Shown: positions 35,501-46,737 of the stretch, in pieces
Position numbering within the stretch: the first letter of the stretch is position 1
Layout: each line of letters starts with the position of its first letter
NCBI GenBank assembly: GCA_023846275.1
Contig: JAIUJO010000083.1
Span: 1,699,774-1,763,773, forward strand
Source of the DNA: Vanilla planifolia
Lineage: Eukaryota; Streptophyta; Magnoliopsida; Asparagales; Orchidaceae
DNA: 64,000 nucleotides
Direction of reading: 5' to 3'
Translations under genes and position numbers: made by a program
The notes under the pieces: generated by a model
The model's database searches: none
The model's input: the letters and a program-made list of their open reading frames with translations, nothing else
What the model was told of the DNA's origin: nothing

Positions 35501-38500
35501 CAAATTGTCATATTAAAATCAAGTATGTGAACATATATTTTAAACCAAATGAATTAATTATCATAACAATTTAATCCCATCATATAAGTTTAAACATAAT
35601 ATCTAGAAAATTAGTAAAGAAAACAACACTAAGTTCTATTTTCTCACTCCTCTTGAATCTCACGAAGCGCATCGGAGTCACCTATAATTATTAATGGAAA
35701 AAATGTTAAGTTATTGTTATATACTTAATAGACAATTAATTATATATAATACAAATTATTATACATTTGGGTCAATTGCATCCCTAGGTCATAAGCTGAA
35801 TAGACAACCATGTATGTCCTAAATAATATATACTATTTCTTTTTTCTTGTTGCTTGTAATTTATTATTTCGTTATAGTTTGTCCCTTGACCTTTCTTTAT
35901 AGTTTAATAAGATTTTGAATTTTTCATTAGATTAAGTTTTATATGATAATTCTCTCACCATCAGTTTACACATTTAAAAGCTTTTCCTCTTGGGTTATGC
36001 GTTTTTGTGAATCGTCTTGTCTATCTTAAAACCTAATAGACTTAGTAATTTTTTTCATAATGATGATTCTAAACCTAATTTAAAAATATTTTTGTAATGT
36101 TACTAATTTTCATAATTGTTATATTAACTATTATGCCATACATCATGTAATAGTAAAATTGTAATAGTAGTTATGTATTATATAATTAAAACTTATTGAA
36201 GATGCAAGGCACACCAAGGTGGCAAGGGTTGTGAATTGGTGATATAAGATTTTTGCAAAGTCTTTTTCAAAAGTAATAACAAATAAAGCTTTTTTGTATT
36301 AACAATATTTGAGCAGTTCTTGTTATCAATCTTTCTTTGAATATGCCACACCTTCTTTTGATTTTCTCATTAGATATCAATTATTTTAAGGTTTCACTAA
36401 AGTATTAAATAAGATGTAAGTAATAAGTGAAAATAAAATATAATAAGAATTTAAGGAGTTTTAGTTTAGCCTCAAGCCCACCACTATGCAATAGGCTTAA
36501 ACACTGCTAATAAAATTATTCATTTATCACAACTAAGTGAAGAATCCCAAAATAAATTGAGATTTTCATAGATTAGCTGCAACCAAAAAACATTTTCACA
36601 AGATATGATCAAGAGCATGGACAACCCTCCATACACAGTGTTAGGAGCATTAGAAAAAAAATAAATATGACAAACAAGTATAGGACACAAGCTTACTTGC
36701 ATGTAAACAAGATATATAAATATAATCAACTCAATCTAATATATTGTGAAAACAAAGTTATCACTTGAAATGGAGCTTATGTAATGCAAAATACTACATG
36801 ATGTCAACTTGCATGGCTTTTATTCTTCCACTCAATGGAACTACTTTTGCTAGATAAACTTCTAGCACTCACAAAGCACTCACAAATGAATCTGGAAAAC
36901 AATTACTAAAATAAACTCTTAGATTTTCTTTCCAATATTTACCATTTAGGTCATAAATGAATCATCAATCAATTTTTTATATTTAAAGAGGTTTATATAT
37001 TTTTTGTGTTGCATAGGACCCTCACACATGATTATCAATGTTTTTTTAATGTTTAAAATTATTTTTAACATATATTATCTAAAAAAAATTTGGGATAGTA
37101 CCAATGTAAGACTTAGTTTAAATTCTACTTAATTTCATTGGTCATATTATATGATTTATTTATTTTTACAGTTTGATAAATAATTTAATAGTCAAATATT
37201 TTGATTTATTTATGATATATTTTCTTATTCCAATAATATCATATGATAGATAATATTGTATTGCATAAAATTTTTAGAATTCCAATTCTAAATATGTCGA
37301 TCAATGTGCATGCTCCACTAAATCATTTGATCTCACTTCAATAAATCATATCACCTAATCATATGATCATATCATTCAATCACTTAGAGCACTAGTAGCT
37401 TAAATTGTTAGAACTTTTGGTCGTATACTCTCAATAAGGTACTCATACTGTACTAGATAAGTTTCATATTGTATGATCAGTGTAATTTTAACTACTTTAA
37501 AACTAAAAGTTTCATAAATTAAAATTTCATTATTCTTTATTGACTTTTTCTTATAAACTCATAATAGTCACAAAGTGAGTTTCAATGAACCTAATTAAGT
37601 TGCTATTTCAGTTTTAGCAATTAGAGTAATTTCTTATAAATGATATGCTAGTGATCTTATGAGTAAAGTGCAATCTCTTATGCATGGAAAGTAAGTTTCA
37701 ATCCTTCATGTGTCCTTGAAAATTATGAAACATTAATAGCTTCTAAGAAAAATTTTCTTCTTCAAGTGATTAGCGGATTATACTTTTCTTCTTACATTTA
37801 TCTCAACTTGCTAATTCAAAAGTTTTATTTGTCCAAATCATAACTGGTAATCGACTTTATCTATTTATCTTTAAAATAACTTATAACACATTAAGTATGC
37901 ATGTAAGATTACAAAAAAAATATATTTAAAGGATTTATTGAAGTATATATTATTTTTTGAAGTTGTTAAGATTTAACATAATGAATAAATCAAAGTAATA
38001 TTTGATGGAAAAAAAACATAGTATATGAATTAGCAAACTTATCAAATCATGAAGCATACCCTAGTTGCTCTTTTTTAATTTAATAATTTTAAAACTTTAA
38101 GTCTTTTAGCATATCAAACATCAAGTATCATCACATATGCACAAATATTATATGGTCCATAATATCAAATTTAATATCATGATCACACATAGAATTGAAT
38201 TGCTTCCAACAAGACCTCCCGTATGATTGAATAAGCTCAATGCTCCATTCTTATTATGGTTCCACTTGCTAAATTGCTCAGATTAAAAACAAAACCCCAA
38301 TGTGGATGCTTTGGTGATAATTCATTCACCCAATACTCTACATAATAGCTTATAATCTTCTCTAATTTCTTTATAGTAATGTTATTCGTTCTTCTATGAC
38401 CAAAACCCTATTTTATAGCCTTCATTTCGGACATTCAATCTTCCTATTCATTCTTGTGTTTTGGTTTTCCCAAATTATCCAAACCATCATTTACTTCACT

Positions 38501-38900
38501 TAAATGCATCAAACTTAAATATAATTAAGATTATACCATGGTTAATATTCCATTGAAGTCTTCCACCATTTTCATGCCCAAAAATGACTATTTTGTGTAA
38601 ATTCAATCATTGATTCTATTAAATATAGGTTTGGTTAAAATAATTAGAACAAATAGAAGAAATATTTGGTTTTTAATTAAAATCTTAAACTAAGTTTTAA
38701 TTTTTTAAAATATTTTGATCCAAATTAGCTCTAAAGAATCTCCAATAAATTTTGAAATACTTTACTCATAAAACTTTATCATTTTTAAATTTTTTAATTA
38801 TTATTTAATATCACAATAATTTATCCTCTTTAAAAATAATATGTTTTCTCTTATGTATGACCTCATATAAATATCAAATTTTTACATTGTTTATACCATT
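32541..38900. other. Very AT-rich repeat DNA, no gene
   Basis: Long runs of A and T with no exon-like segments. Two diverged direct copies occur at about 34,475-34,615 and 34,777-34,880; both contain 'ttRttataagRc' and 'gcttatgtgRtcttatYatgcc'. At 35,763-35,835 the phrase 'gggtcaattgcatccctagg' resembles terminal regions of plant MITE or Mutator-type elements. A 69-codon minus-strand frame at 36,520-36,729 is hydrophobic and anonymous. Confidence 0.4.
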
Positions 38901-39029
38901 AGATTTTAAATAAAATGTTCTATTTTTCACAATTTTAAAAAATTAACATTTAATAATTTTGATATTTTTTTAAAATATTTATAACAATATTCTTCTTATA
39001 ACTTTGACCATTATTCTATGTTTGACTCA

Positions 39030-39118
39030 TATCTAAATTCAATGAAATTTATATTATATAATTTTTAATAATTTAAAATCTTATAATTGATATTCACCTC
39101 TCCTTTTAGGACATATTA
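39030..39118. repeat. Repeat copy, left (pairs with 43,570-43,665)
   Basis: This segment ('...attcaatgaaatttatatt...tttttaataat...gatattcacctctccttttaggacatatta') matches 43,570-43,665 in the same orientation with moderate divergence. The pair flanks the minus-strand copia gag relic at a spacing of about 4.54 kb. They could be remnants of the element's LTRs or independent copies of a repeat. Confidence 0.45.
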
Positions 39119-40416
39119 ATTTTTTCCTAATGACATAAGTTTGTTTAGAAAAGAAAAATATATCTAATATAATTTATAACTTCAAGTATGTAGTAAACAT
39201 CTAAACTTAATTTAGAGAGAACGTCATGTATTGCTTTTCTTACCTAATTAGAGAAAGCAACAAAAATAGTATAAACATGTGGTTAAGTAAGAAGTTCTAT
39301 AATCAAATTTAGGTAAATTTTGGCTTGAAAAAATTGTTTGGAGTTGATTATACTGATGTTTACCAAAAGCCACAACTATGATATTTCACCTTCCTATCTC
39401 ACATACCGACAACTTATCAAGCAAAATGCCATTTGTAATGAGTTTATGTATATTCACAAATATTACACATGTATGAACCATATGATTATACAGAATGATG
39501 CATTCAATGTCTTAACACTTATGTGAGAAAACCTTGAACAAAAGTAATGATATATAGATGATCAAAGGATCATACATGTTTGTATGAGAGTTCTCTTATT
39601 GCAATAACTCTTATATAAGAATCATGTCATTTCAATTTCATAATTATATGAGTTTAACCATTACTCTGTCTGTAATGTACATGGTTATAATTTGATCATT
39701 CAGTAATGAGATCCAACATATACTAATCTAATGACTAAGTTTAGATCTTCTTTGTTGGATCACAGAAGTCTATAATATAGTCATATTAAACTGACTAAAG
39801 AATCAAATGATCATCCTTTTAATTAATAAGGATTGTACATGTGGGATGGGATAATCATGTTTATGAACAATATAATATTTCAACCTATATTATTATAGAC
39901 TAAATGTAACTCTACGTGCATTATGGGACTGTCATACATCAACAAATGACTATATTTTTGGTTTCATAAAAAACTCATCACTTCATTATGTGCATTAAGA
40001 TTTTAATTCCAAGAATTCTTCAAATCATTCTCAATCCATAAAAGCTATTATCATACATTCTATTCACATGAATAAAGTTTTATTCAACAAGTCTATCGAC
40101 TAAAGTCCTCCATATCTGTTCACATAAGTTCAAATAGAACTTTCTTTATCGTTTGTTCTGTTTGACAAATACTACACACACAAATACTCAATTGATTTTA
40201 GCATTAATCCAATGACTTTCTTAAGGTAACATCATAATTACTCAATCTTGTGACCATAGATTCTGACATGTGACCTATATGCAAGACTCACAAGTCAAGG
40301 TTTGTCTCCATAAGTCCTCATTATGGTGAGATACCTATATAGTTACCTAATATTTGATTCAGAAACTCAAGCTATCTTGGCTTCAAGATTTTTGGTAGAG
40401 GGTAGTGAAAATGATT

Positions 40417-41440
40417 TTACATTTCTAGTATATAGAGAGAGCTACCATTAGAATTAAAAATATATTTATTTGTCTTTAAACTTATGGATCTCCAAATTGG
40501 ATAATCAATAGAAATACGACTAGATTTGCAACAATAATTATAAACAATTTTGGATGTTGTAACCAAGTTACTTGTATAAGTAAGGGTTATATGTAAATGA
40601 GAGAAATTCGCATGTGGACAAGTATGAGCATGAAAAGAAACATGTGAATGAACATTAACAAATTTTCCCTTTGAATCTCCAAGTTCTTTTTGTAACATGG
40701 CAAAATGAATTAATTTTTCTTTAGTTTCAACATTTTTTCTTAGCTAAATATTCTCATATTTCAAAGCATTAATACACAAGTAACTTACAAATAATAACTT
40801 TTCATAGTCAACATAGTTATATTTAACATAGAGAAAAAATTATGTGACATTGCTTCTTAGAGTTATTTATTTTTTACTCTAAGATCATTACATTGCTCTT
40901 ATAAATCTTGAATATCTTGTTCATGTTTGTCACACCTCTCTTTTAAAACGATATGCATATTGATTAACTTCTTATGTTTATATATTAATTTTTCAAAGCA
41001 AACAAATAGGTGATCATTAAAATCAGAGAATGAACCATCAAAAACATAAGGAGTGATTATGTAGCTTTGTTTGAAAGACTCAACTTAGAAATTTTTGAGG
41101 TTACTGTCTTCTTCTTCTTCTTCTTTATAATAATTTATAGTAAGTAATTATCATACAATGTGTCAAGTTCTTATAATGCCTCATAATATGTGGATAATTG
41201 ACAAATATTTATTCTAATTTTTTTGAGATAGAACACGATATAGTAGATTTAGTCCTTTTGCATTTAGCTGGATCATCATATATGGTATACTATCATTAGA
41301 ATTAGGAATAGCACAAGGATTTCCAAAAACATCTCAAAAGTCGTAGTCTATCTTATGAAAAAAGGCTTTAAAAACATCTTAAAAAAGCATAATGCTTTGC
41401 TTGAAATAAAGGAGGACAATCTATAGTGGAAACAATAATA
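40417..41440 (-). mobile_element. Ty1/copia gag relic with decayed zinc knuckle
   Basis: On the minus strand with frameshifts, the order follows gag of SIRE-like copia elements. A counterpart of 'ELNAKALN.ILCALS..EFN' (seen as QLNAKGLNLLYRVLSQKN, about 41,235-41,290) comes first. An acidic EEEED stretch follows (about 41,105-41,125), then a coiled-coil part (FEKLIYKHKKLINMH...LKERCDKHEQDIQDL, about 40,890-41,010). Last is the zinc knuckle at about 40,498-40,543, read as YNYCCKSSRISIDYP and followed by the usual LKTNKYI..; three of its four metal ligands are lost (Cys to Tyr twice, His to Arg). The longest intact piece is a 93-codon frame at 40,417-40,698. No protease or integrase was found below it. 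Confidence 0.65.
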
Positions 41441-41912
41441 ATTCAAGTAATCACCACACACACAAGGAGAAAGTGTTCGATCTTTTCTTAAAAATTTCTT
41501 TCTTTAATGCAGTTGACTCTAACAACAATTGAAGTAACAATTCAACCTATAAGAGGGTGAACTATGCCATTTAAATTCCTTAAAAAATACATTTTTCTAA
41601 TCAATGAAAGATTTTAAGTTAATGCTCAATAGTCCAATATTTTAATAAAGCTCTTAGTTGCTTTAAAACTTGATTCAAATGGTTGGACCACAAACAACCT
41701 ACATCCATCTTTGATCCTAGACTAAGTTTACACACTAAATGAAAATAGTTTTTAACAACATGATAGATAAATTGCAAAACCTTATAAGAAATTTATTAGC
41801 ATTGATAAAAAATAACTTAAACTTATAACAACTGGCCAACTATAGCCATAACAAAACAACAACTCAAAATGAGTTACAATAGCTAAAAAGCAAAATGTTA
41901 CACATTTAAAAC

Positions 41913-41962
41913 TATATATATATAAATATATATATATATATAGATATATATATATATATATA
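41913..41962. repeat. Imperfect (TA)n microsatellite
   Basis: Alternating TA run with two interruptions (TAAATA, TAGATA). Confidence 0.9.
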
Positions 41963-44770
41963 ATAGCAAACTATGCCTTGAATCCTTTAAAACACAACTA
42001 ACACAAAATATTAAAGATGTTTATAAAAGAGTTATCAATGCAAGTTAAACAAAAATGAACTAAAAATAAATTGAGATCCATCAAGATTTTAGCTCTCTAG
42101 CTTTAATTAAGTAAAGTTATAGAAAGTTAAGCTATAGGTAGTTGAAAAATATTTACAAGTGAATCTTCCACTTAGTCAATTCTAAATGCACTCCTGTTTA
42201 TATCTTTTATTAATCTATTGTTGATTAAAGTAAGCACAATGACTATAATTTGTTTTCTTGAAAAGATTAAATTAATCATTATAGCCTCAGTTTGCATTTG
42301 TGTATGATTAAGAGATCATATCAAGGTGATAAATAAAGAGAATTAATGACCCCAAAAAAGCTCTTATCCAACCTATTAATTTTACTTATTAAAACTTATT
42401 GTATTATTATGATCAAATACATTGTATAATATAATTGTCACTCAACAGATATTGTTAAGCATTTAATAAACATCATATAAGATAAAGATCATATAAGTAC
42501 GATATAATTATATTAGTAGATTTTTCAAGTGATTTAGAGAACATACACATCTAATAATAGAATTGTATGTGTATAATAAGTTTTGTGTTGCTGTAGGATT
42601 TTTTCTTATATGATATATAATAGTATCAATATAAAGATATGAATGTTAGACTTAGGCTTTAACTTGTTATAGATTTTATGTACGTGTATAATAATTTTAT
42701 CGTATAAGTATGAACATGCAATAACTATATTACTTGATTTATTGTTGTTTAGTCATACTTATAAGATAATAGGGTTGTACATGTATGGTCCAATTACAAT
42801 TTATTCATGACATAGGTTGCAAGAAAGAAATATGATCATATAATTATGAAAATTAGTTTTGAGTATATATCATATATGCAAAGTCTTAACGCTCTGAATA
42901 CAATTAATAATCATAAATGTGTGATGTTAGGCATGACAAAACTTAAGCTTCTCAGATTTAACGTAAAATAATTACAACATATATATGATGATCACATCAT
43001 ACAGATAAAATATCTTCACAATTTTGAGTTATATTAAGAATGTAAGACAAAATGTAAATAATGCAAGTACAATATCAATTATCACAGTATACGATCATAA
43101 CATAGTGAAGAATAATGCTTTGTTTTAACTTAATTTCTTTAACCTTAAGGTATGATTTGAATCTCAAATATTCTATATCAAATTAGTTTATGCTTTAGTA
43201 CTAACCATGACTAACTAAACTAAAAGAATAATAATTTAACCCTGATGCATAAAGGAAAAGTCTATCTATAAGTGCTATTGATGCTTAAGGGAAAATTTTA
43301 ATAATTGAAAGTTGACAATGTATAAACGAGGAAGCTTAATATAATTTAGCCAAGCCATTTAATCTTGTCCACTTGGCTCATGTTAGTAGGTTGAGCTAAG
43401 TTTTGAGCAAAGGTCACCAAATATCAATCCACTCAAAATGTGTCCCTTTCTCTTTCACTATCGTTCACTTCCTTCACCAAAAATCACTATAAGTTTTCGT
43501 CAATTAAAACAACCATTAGATAAAAATAAACTTAATTTCCTGATTATTAAACTCATAGAATCAATATTCAAATTAAATTTTAATTCAACGAAATTCGTAT
43601 CATATGATTTTTAATAATGTAATACTTGATAACTTATATTCATATCTTTTCTTAGGACATATATCACCTTTTTTTAAATATCTATAATTTTTTAAAAATA
43701 AATAAGTTTTAAAAAAATTAAAAAATTTATTCAAAATTCCAAATAAATAACTATAAATCAATTTGTTTACATTGTAAAAGGTAGCAATACTCCCATTTTA
43801 AGATCTTAAATTAATCTTAAGATCACAATTCTTTGTTATTTTAAATAGTCATTAATTTAAAATCTTCAAAATAATTATTTAAATATCTTCAGTTTTGGGA
43901 TGCTACAATCCTTTTCAAACAATCATGAATTTTTAGCATCCACTTTTCTCACTTTTTATTTAAATGAGGTAGTATGGATATAATTTATCCAATATTTATG
44001 ATAAGTTATCTTGATAACCTAATTAAGCTCTAAAACATTTCAAGTAGTTTTCTTATTTAAATTAAGGATAAATGTTCCATTAATTCATTAACCAATGGTT
44101 TACCATGTTTTCTAAACTATTTTGGGGACTTTTGTTCATAGAGTTAAGAGACATGCAAATTTTAGTTTAGCAAATTGATTTATATCTCGTGTATTACTTG
44201 GGAATGAAATCCTTTCATAGGGTTTTATGTAAAATCATGCCTTTCATTATGATTTATAAATTCACATACATAATTTTGAATACATATTTCAAAATTAAAT
44301 ATCACAATTTGACATTATAAATTTATTTAGAAGGAGATTTTTTTATATTTTCTTTGTAACATTCCACACATTCATCCTTTAAAGCTTTCATTAGGAAATC
44401 TCTGTAATATAGAGTCGACGCTTTAATTAAAATTATCCGATGTATATTGATCAACCATCTATCCATTTATAAGAATTGACAAAAAAATTGATATTATGAT
44501 ATTAAATATTAATTACGAATCTATATTAGATCGTATGTGCGAAGGTTATATTTTTTATATTAGAAACATACATGAAACAATTTTATAATCTTAATAGTGT
44601 CATGCCTATCCTATATAAATTATTCATCTATAAGACACAAATCATGTATGGAACTTATACAACATATTAGCTAATACATTTAACATAACTTAAATTTAGT
44701 TGATGAATAAAGGCATTGCACTCTATTAATAGTGCTTTAAATTATCTAATTATTACAATGTTTATGTTTC
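41963..44770. other. AT-rich repeat DNA, no gene
   Basis: No exon or protein motif recognised. The stretch 42,470-42,800 is rich in 'cataYaagtaYgat' words also seen at 18.2-18.7 kb. The right copy of the direct repeat described at 39,030 lies at about 43,570-43,665. Confidence 0.4.
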
Positions 44771-44779
44771 ATATTATAT

Positions 44780-45170
44780 TTTATGCATCGATGTGGATTG
44801 GATGTATTTTTTGACTCCCTTAAAATTCTATGACTTTATTTTTGAGTCATTTGCCTACTAGCAGGTTTTTGAACTGAAACCTTTGATCAATAATAAATAG
44901 TATGTTTTCATTAGTTCTTTAGTAACTTAATTTATAATGTTTATTAATAATTATATTTAGTGGTTTGAATAGATTATTGGTATAGCAACAATCCCAAATG
45001 ATTTAGTTGCAAACTCTAGTGGTTTATCTTATCATCAAAAATATGAATTATCATATACAAGGTTTGTATTTTTGTTGTAAAACTTATAAAATTATGAACC
45101 TTTTGATACTTTTATAATTTTTAATATTGAGAAATTTTTTATAGACCTTCTCACCAAACCACTATTATGA
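44780..45170 (+). mobile_element. Probable Ty1/copia RNase H tail relic
   Basis: Three faint landmarks occur in the right order and spacing on the plus strand. YASMWIGC (about 44,783) resembles 'YSDADWAGC' at the start of copia RNase H. IATIPNDL...YHQKYELSYTRFV (about 44,980-45,068) resembles 'IA.NP.FH.RTKHIEL.YHFVR'. IEKFFIDLLTKPL (about 45,128-45,166) resembles the final 'ADIFTKPL' motif. The roughly 80 bp between the last two is the family's usual distance. Stops and deletions are frequent, so this is a low-to-moderate call. Confidence 0.4.
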
Positions 45171-45677
45171 AATTATTGATTGTAACTTATAGAGTACTTG
45201 AAGGATTATATTTCTTAGTAGATACAAGAATCTTATAATGAGATACTTAGATAAAACTTGACGTAAATAGAGTTTGCTTGTAAACCTTAAAAACAACTTC
45301 TAAATTATGGACCTATAGTTTATTATTATATATATAATAAATTTAATCTAATATGTTTGAAAAAATTGATGGAAGTTTTCAAACAAATCAAGCTTTAGTA
45401 CTACATTTCAATAGCCTTTTTTTATTGCAAGCATTTTGACAAGATTTAAAATCGAGCCTTAGCAAAATAAAGTTTTTAAAAAGGAATTTTGTATAGGTAA
45501 AAAAAAATGTTATGAAAACTGTTAGATTTTTTGTGTTGTGTTTTTTAGATTAAATTAAAAAATAGTTGATAAGTGAAGAAAATAATATTGTTCAAAAGTT
45601 TTGAAAGGTATTTTTTATTGGAGAGGACTAAAATGGATTAAAATTATTTTAAAAATATTTAATACTTTAAAATATAA

Positions 45678-46737
45678 GTTCTCATTCTTGAGTTTGCTGG
45701 GGCACTGATCTCTATCATTGCTTCTCCCTTCTCCCTGTTGCCTCCGCTTCTGCTGCACTCCTCTTCTTCTCCATTTGCTCTCGCCTTCCTCTACTTGCCC
45801 TTCATCCTCCGGAGCCATTGCGGGCTAACGTTGGCCAGAGCAGATCACTACTACTGTCGACGACCTCAGCTGGCTCCGGTCTCAGATGCGCCTCAATTCT
45901 CTTCCTGAGCCTCCCAATACTCACTCAGCCTGGCATTTGTTACACAAAAGCATTAATCCCCATACTCGTGCCAGCCAGCTCGAGGATCGCGTAAGGTACT
46001 GTTTAGTAGACTTAGCTTATTAGCGTTTCTCTGTCCATCGAATCCATTTGACGAGTATGGTGTTCTCTTATCCTCAGCTTCAAGGGCATTTCACACTATG
46101 ATGTAGATTTGGGGGATCACACATCTCTTCTTTGCCCGGCTGAACTGCATGTGGAGGAGTACCATAGCAACTATGGCAAACCATGGGCTGGCGGCCATGA
46201 TGTCTTTGAGCTCCTTGCCTCTGCACTTGCTCTCAAATCTTCCGACCTCGTACTGGAGGTTAGCTGTGGCGCTCTTCATGTTGGTCTCCACTTTATCGGT
46301 AGCTTCATTCGGGCCATTTTCGTTGTTTTGAGCGAGATGAACTCTCCCTCCTCGCAGCTCTCCGGTATGAGCTGCCTTCTCAGGGTCTCCTCAAAAAGTG
46401 CCCACTCATCCGTAAAGGGGATGATATGGATTTTTCTTGGTTTGGGAAGGACAATTCCTTTGATCTGATCTTTGCAAGTGCCATTTTTCTTCACATTCCT
46501 AATCAACTTGTATGGGTGGGATTGGAGAGGCTTGTTCTGAAGTTGAAGCCAGAGAATGGGAGAATCTTTGTATCACTTAATATCAAGTTTTGTAGCATGA
46601 TAAAGGAAGAATGCCCGAAGAGACTTGAGAAGATTGGATTGGAGTATAGGGGGAATCACACACATGATAGCTTGTTGTTCAATCATTATGAATTGTCGTA
46701 TGAATTCAGAAGACATGGGAACAAATCCTACCTGTAA
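45678..46737 (+). pseudogene. Membrane-anchored SAM-dependent methyltransferase pseudogene (two exons)
   Basis: Exon 1 (about 45,678-45,995) begins with a hydrophobic stretch (GALISIIASPFSLLPPLLL) like a signal anchor, then continues in another frame as TVDDLSWLRSQMRLNSLPEP and ends ASQLEDRV. An 82-bp GT...AG intron (45,996-46,077) joins in phase to exon 2, FKGISHYDVDLGDHTSLLCP. The SAM-binding motif I is at about 46,246-46,296 (LVLEVSCGALHVGLHFI; the usual first Gly is Ser). FDLIFASAIFLHIP and WVGLERLVLKLKP are motif II/III-like blocks, and the end reads HTHDSLLFNHYELSYEFRR. Breaks: no ATG at the expected start, a frame change near 45,820, and a one-base loss at 46,298-46,306, after which the family sequence resumes (ERDELSLLAALRYELPSQG). 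The family is a plant methyltransferase of uncharacterised substrate. Otherwise well preserved, so recent decay or sequencing error is possible. Confidence 0.8.

Noticed and set aside
45615..45818. 67-codon minus-strand frame, charged (Glu/Arg/Gln-rich)
   Set aside because: It is the antisense shadow of exon 1 of the methyltransferase relic.
46091..46506. Minus-strand frames of 66 and 76 codons over the methyltransferase exon
   Set aside because: Shadows of the plus-strand exon 2, whose translation shows clear family blocks.
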